From: Paraburkholderia sp. Ac-20340
GTDB taxonomy: Bacteria > Pseudomonadota > Gammaproteobacteria > Burkholderiales > Burkholderiaceae
Reading direction: 5' to 3'
Assembly (NCBI RefSeq): GCF_017104965.1
Contig: NZ_JAAGPR010000007.1
Coordinates: 124,001-188,000, forward strand
DNA length: 64,000 nucleotides
A model generated the notes under the pieces. The model was not told where the DNA came from. It saw only the letters and a program-made list of their open reading frames with translations, and searched no databases. Made by a program: the position numbers and the translations under genes. Shown one piece after another: positions 60,453 to 64,000 of the stretch (position 1 is the first letter of the stretch; every line of letters starts with the position of its first letter).

Positions 60453-60605
60453 CGAAGTCATTGTCGCGCGCCAATCGGTCCGCGTTCGGCAAGCCCAACC
60501 GGAGCGCAGCCAGTCCGCACACGATTCAAGCGCGCGTGCGCGCATCCTCGTGGAATGGCCAATCGCATTCGCGTAAGCTGACGCCAATCTCCGCGCGGAT
60601 GCTCC

Positions 60606-62192
60606 ATGCCAAGATCGTCCATTTCATCGATAGTGAAGCGATGTTTGTTCTCCGGCATCGGCACCGGGTCCATGCTGTGCGCGCTCGCGCTCACGGCCTG
60701 CCAGCTACCCACGCCAGGTCCGCGTACGGATTCCACTGCCCTGAGCCTCACACAGGCGCGCGCGACGCCGCTGGGCGTGGCGATCGAAAGCGCAATCGCT
60801 ACGCATCCGGGTCTGAGCGGCATCGATCCGCTCGCGAATCCGCTGGACGCCTTCGCCGCGCGCGTCGATCTCGTCCGCGCTGCGCAACGCACGCTCGACG
60901 TGCAGTACTACATCTGGCGCAACGATCTCACGGGCACGCTATTGCTCGAAGCGCTGCGCGAAGCCGCGAATAGAGGCGTGCGTGTGCGTCTGCTGCTCGA
61001 CGATAACGGCATCCCATCCTCGCTCGATGCCACGCTCGCCGCGCTGGATGCCCATCCCAACATTCAGGTACGCCTCTTTAATCCCTTCGCCATACGCAGC
61101 CCGAAATCGATCGGATTCCTCTACGATTTTTCGCGCCTGAACCGGCGCATGCATAACAAGTCGCTGACCGCCGACAGCATGGCCACCATCCTCGGTGGCC
61201 GCAATATCGGCGACGAATATTTTGGCGCGACGGACGGCGTGGTATTCGCCGATCTCGATGTGCTGGCCGTTGGCCCTGCTGCCAGCGATGTCGCGCACGA
61301 TTTCGACCGATACTGGTCAAGCGCTTCGGCATGGCCCGCGCATGAAATCCTGCCCGCGCCGCAGCCAGCCCAACTCGATTCGCTCGATCGCGCCGCGCAA
61401 GCCGTTCAGACCAATCCCGCTGCAAAAGCCTTTATTGCAGCGCTGCAAGAACAGACCGACGTACGCCGCCTGCTGGACGGCACCCTGCCACTCGAATGGG
61501 CGCCCACGCGTCTCGTGAGCGACGACCCGGCCAAGGCGAAAGGCAAGGCCGCGCCGGAATCGCTCGTACTCAATCAGTTGCGCGACATCCTCGGCGAACC
61601 GAAGCGCGAAATCGATCTGGTCTCGCCGTACTTCGTCCCCGGCGAACTGGGCACGCAATACTTCACGCAACTCGCAGCGAATGGCGTGACGGTGCGCGTG
61701 CTCACGAACTCGCTCGAAGCCACCGATGTGCTGCCCGTCCACGCCGGCTACGCTCGCCGTCGGAAAGCCTTGCTCAACGGCGGCGTGGAATTGTTCGAAT
61801 TGCGCCGCGCGGCCGGCACAAGCGCGAACAGGGAACAGGCACCCGGCGTATTCGGCAGTTCCGGTTCGAGCCTGCATGCGAAAACGTTCGCGGTAGATGG
61901 TCGGCGCGTCTTTGTCGGTTCGCTCAATTTCGATCCGCGCTCGGCCAATCTCAACACCGAACTCGGCCTCGTGATCGAAAGCCCGGTGCTTGCGGGCCGC
62001 ATCGAATCGGCGTTCTGGACCCAGGTTCCGAAGCTTGCCTGGCAGGCGAAACTCGACCCGGACGGTTCGCTCTACTGGACCCGCGAAACCGCAGACGGCA
62101 CGATGCGTTACGACACCGAACCAAACTCGCGCTGGAGCTCACGCCTGGCCGTCTGGTTCTTTTCCATCCTGCCGATCGAGTGGCTGCTGTAG
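60606..62192 (+). CDS. Phospholipase D-family lipoprotein (cardiolipin synthase-like)
   Basis: A 528-aa protein with a lipobox LTAC (C32) after a hydrophobic segment, so it is likely a membrane-anchored lipoprotein. Two HKD motifs form one active site: H183-x-K185-x4-D190 (HNKSLTAD) and H424-x-K426-x4-D431 (HAKTFAVD), each followed by the expected Gly-Gly/Gly-Ser-Asn (GGRNIGDEY, GSLNFDPRS). It may make or exchange phospholipid head groups, or cleave phosphodiesters. The first Met has no strong SD; M23 is an alternative that shortens the signal peptide. Confidence 0.9.
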   Translation: MPRSSISSIVKRCLFSGIGTGSMLCALALTACQLPTPGPRTDSTALSLTQARATPLGVAIESAIATHPGLSGIDPLANPLDAFAARVDLVRAAQRTLDVQYYIWRNDLTGTLLLEALREAANRGVRVRLLLDDNGIPSSLDATLAALDAHPNIQVRLFNPFAIRSPKSIGFLYDFSRLNRRMHNKSLTADSMATILGGRNIGDEYFGATDGVVFADLDVLAVGPAASDVAHDFDRYWSSASAWPAHEILPAPQPAQLDSLDRAAQAVQTNPAAKAFIAALQEQTDVRRLLDGTLPLEWAPTRLVSDDPAKAKGKAAPESLVLNQLRDILGEPKREIDLVSPYFVPGELGTQYFTQLAANGVTVRVLTNSLEATDVLPVHAGYARRRKALLNGGVELFELRRAAGTSANREQAPGVFGSSGSSLHAKTFAVDGRRVFVGSLNFDPRSANLNTELGLVIESPVLAGRIESAFWTQVPKLAWQAKLDPDGSLYWTRETADGTMRYDTEPNSRWSSRLAVWFFSILPIEWLL

Positions 62193-62232
62193 CGCCGCCG
62201 CATACGCACGCACTCATCCACGAATAATCATT

Positions 62233-62248
62233 TTTTTCCGATTGGAAA
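62233..62248. repeat. Copy 4 (degenerate) of intergenic TTCCGATCGGAA element
   Basis: TTTTTCCGATTGGAAA retains both arms, with one base changed in the core. It lies between the PLD-family gene and the permease. Confidence 0.4.
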
Positions 62249-62389
62249 CCCGGCGCACAATGCACCGGCGCACGTCACTGCACGCGGGTAACTCCCTATT
62301 TCGCACGAGTTGTCTATACAACAAGATTTGAGCATCCTTGCGCTCGTCTGCACGGGCGTCACGCCTACTTCCTGTTACCGGAGCCGTCC

Positions 62390-63823
62390 GTGGCCATTCC
62401 TGAATCCCTCGTCAAACTTGAGCCGGAAAGCCGCAAGCTGCTGGAATCCCGTTCAATCGACTACATTCCCGATACGGAACGCCACGGCAGCCTCTTCAGC
62501 CAGTTCACGCTCTGGCTTTCCGCCAATCTGCAGGTGACGGCGATCATCACGGGCGCGCTCGCCGTCGTGCTTGGCGGCGACGTGTTCTGGTCGCTTATCG
62601 CGCTGTTGATTGGACAACTGATCGGCGGCGCGGTGATGGCGCTGCACGGCGCTCAAGGTCCGCAACTCGGCCTGCCGCAGATGATTTCGAGCCGCGTGCA
62701 GTTTGGCGTGTATGGCGCGGCCATTCCTATCGTGCTCGTCTGCCTCATGTATGTGGGCTTTTCAGCGAGCGGCACCGTGCTCGCGGGCCAGGCCACCGCG
62801 CAATTGCTGGCTGTTTCCGATACGACCGGCATCTGCCTGTTCGCGGCGCTGATCGTCGTGCTGACGATACTCGGCTATCGTTCGATTCACTTTGTCGGAC
62901 GCATCGCCAGCGTGATCGGCGTGCTGGCGTTCTGCTATATGTTCGCGCAACTCTTTGCGCATCACGATATTGGCGCGCTGCTCGCCAACCGGCATTTCAC
63001 CGTGGCGAGCTTCCTGCTTTCGATGTCGCTTTCGGCTTCGTGGCAGATAGCTTTCGGTCCTTATGTTGCAGACTATTCGCGCTATTTGCCGCGCTCGACC
63101 TCGCCGGCTAAAACCTTTCTGGCGGTCGGTTCAGGGTCGGTGATCGGTGCGCAGGCGGCGATGGTATTCGGCGTGTTCGCCGCGGCGCTCGCCGGGCATG
63201 AATTCGCGCACCATGAAGTGGCGTATATCGTGGGGCTTGGTGCAAGCGGCGCGGTCGCGGCCATGCTGTATTTCAGCATCGCTTTCGGCAAGCTCACGGT
63301 GACCACGCTCAATGCCTACGGCAGCTTTATGTCGATGGCCACGATCGTTAGCGCGTTTCGTGCGAAACGCGCTATTTCTACGCGTCATCGCCTTGTCTAT
63401 ATCGTCGGCATGGTGGGGATTTCGACGCTGGTTGCACTCGCCGGACGCCACTCCTTCCTCAAGGAATTCACGGCATTTATTCTGTTCCTGCTGGCTTTCT
63501 TCACGCCTTGGAGCGCGATCAATCTCGTCGATTATTATTGCTTTACGCAGTCGCGCTATGACGTGCCCGCGCTCTCCGATCCCCATGGCCGCTACGGCCG
63601 CTGGAATGTGAAAGCGATCACGATTTACGTGCTAGGCGTGCTGGTGCAAATGCCGTTTATTTCCACGAGTTTTTATACGGGCCCTTTCGTCGATGCGCTG
63701 GGCGGCACCGATATTTCGTGGATTCTCGGCTTGATCGTTCCCGGTGTGATCTATTACGTCACGATGCGCCGCGCGCCGCAAACCATTCCTGAGCGTTTGA
63801 TTCTGCCAATCGAGCGCGACTGA
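62390..63823 (+). CDS. NCS1-family permease (cytosine/purine/hydantoin type)
   Basis: A 477-aa, 12-helix transporter. NCS1 marks: HGSLFSQFTLWLSANLQVTAIITGALAVVLGG (helix 1), GAQGPQLGLPQMISSRVQFG (substrate/sodium site region) and SWQIAFGPYVADYSRYLP (helix 6). It starts with GTG at 62390. The GPQLGLPQM segment is of the cytosine-permease (CodB/PurP) branch; nucleobase, thiamine precursor or allantoin-like substrates are possible. The gene is followed by a bidirectional terminator and a convergent partial gene. Confidence 0.9.
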   Translation: MAIPESLVKLEPESRKLLESRSIDYIPDTERHGSLFSQFTLWLSANLQVTAIITGALAVVLGGDVFWSLIALLIGQLIGGAVMALHGAQGPQLGLPQMISSRVQFGVYGAAIPIVLVCLMYVGFSASGTVLAGQATAQLLAVSDTTGICLFAALIVVLTILGYRSIHFVGRIASVIGVLAFCYMFAQLFAHHDIGALLANRHFTVASFLLSMSLSASWQIAFGPYVADYSRYLPRSTSPAKTFLAVGSGSVIGAQAAMVFGVFAAALAGHEFAHHEVAYIVGLGASGAVAAMLYFSIAFGKLTVTTLNAYGSFMSMATIVSAFRAKRAISTRHRLVYIVGMVGISTLVALAGRHSFLKEFTAFILFLLAFFTPWSAINLVDYYCFTQSRYDVPALSDPHGRYGRWNVKAITIYVLGVLVQMPFISTSFYTGPFVDALGGTDISWILGLIVPGVIYYVTMRRAPQTIPERLILPIERD

Positions 63824-63862
63824 AAATACGACTGAAAATACAATTCCTGACACCCAATAAAA

Positions 63863-63893
63863 AACGGCTCTGGACGATCAATCCAGAGCCGTT
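63863..63893. terminator. 12-bp stem terminator between convergent genes
   Basis: AACGGCTCTGGA (63863-63874) pairs perfectly with 63882-63893 around a 7-base loop; A-rich sequence precedes it and CAGCTTT follows. It likely terminates the permease gene and the convergent gene at the right edge. Confidence 0.75.
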
Positions 63894-63923
63894 CAGCTTT
63901 CACGCTTTAATGCTTCACACTAC

Positions 63924-64000
63924 TCAGGACGCAGCATTGAGCGCCTGAATCGCCTCCAGCGCACCGCCCACCATCTTGCGCAGCACGGGCTCGACGCGCT
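63924..64000 (-). CDS. C-terminal end of a gene cut by the window edge
   Basis: On the minus strand the frame ending in TGA at 63924-63926 reads RVEPVLRKMVGGALEAIQAL and ends NAAS, a plausible helical C-terminus. Too short to identify. Its position before a shared terminator and its good codon usage support a real gene. Confidence 0.45.
   Translation of the reverse strand, partial: RVEPVLRKMVGGALEAIQALNAAS

Noticed and set aside
1..64000. tRNA, rRNA, CRISPR array, integrase or att sites
   Set aside because: No clover-leaf-like gene, spaced repeat array, recombinase or tRNA-linked repeat was seen on either strand by eye, so the accessory patch at the left edge cannot be tied to a specific integration site.

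Overview
The window looks like part of a replicon of a plant- or soil-associated Paraburkholderia or close relative (Burkholderiaceae). It has high GC with strong G/C third positions, many LysR regulators and MFS transporters, and a LuxR / RsaL / LuxI triad arranged like the BraR/BraI locus of that genus. It also carries an AidA/PixA-like protein and a Burkholderia-type porin. The organism call is an inference from gene content and codon use; no rRNA, tRNA, CRISPR array or intact insertion sequence was seen.

Layout. 1-2.6 kb is a lower-GC accessory patch: a cut membrane protein, a zinc-knuckle plus PD-(D/E)XK nuclease-like protein, a double-HTH XRE regulator preceded by a duplicated 12-bp palindrome, and an orphan ORF. 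2.8-6.7 kb holds a LysR regulator, folE, epsC (serine acetyltransferase) and two small unknown genes. 7.2-9.0 kb is the quorum-sensing locus (luxR > < rsaL, luxI >) with a perfect dyad in the rsaL/luxI gap. 9.2-14 kb has a DHA2 exporter, a universal stress protein, a four-cysteine FNR and an EgtB-like non-heme iron enzyme. 14-16.5 kb is a Bcr/CflA exporter, a 54-aa ORF and a divergent LysR gene. 16.6-20.1 kb is a NemR-type electrophile-response cluster (nemR, DJ-1/Hsp31-like, nemA, SDR) with two copies of one operator.

20.1-30.9 kb has LysR plus an amidohydrolase, a truncated LysR remnant, a GH78-like lipoprotein divergent from an MFS/amidohydrolase/esterase/outer-membrane-channel operon, and a NodD-like regulator. 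31-39.6 kb is an aromatic meta-cleavage operon (GlcG-like, ACMSD-like decarboxylase, extradiol dioxygenase, FAH-like hydrolase, MhpA-like hydroxylase, AAHS permease). It is divergent from a GntR/FCD regulator and followed by a porin; AT-rich dyads of the same type lie in front of both the operon and the porin.

39.7-42.7 kb is a tandem glycine riboswitch in front of a DadA-like amino-acid oxidoreductase, overlapping tail to tail with a DapA-family gene and its 110-aa partner. 42.7-51.2 kb carries MarR, a ClC channel, a periplasmic molybdenum hydroxylase with tri-heme cytochrome c, and an MFS transporter. 51.8-60.5 kb has an AidA-like protein, a CoA-transferase / HMG-CoA-lyase-like / VOC operon, a D-2-hydroxyacid dehydrogenase and a gamma-glutamyltransferase-like gene with its LysR. 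60.6-64 kb has a PLD-family lipoprotein, an NCS1 permease and the 3' end of a further gene.

Overall this is an accessory, catabolism-rich region in which local regulators sit beside their likely targets. A short palindrome (TTCCGATCGGAA core) recurs in four intergenic spots.
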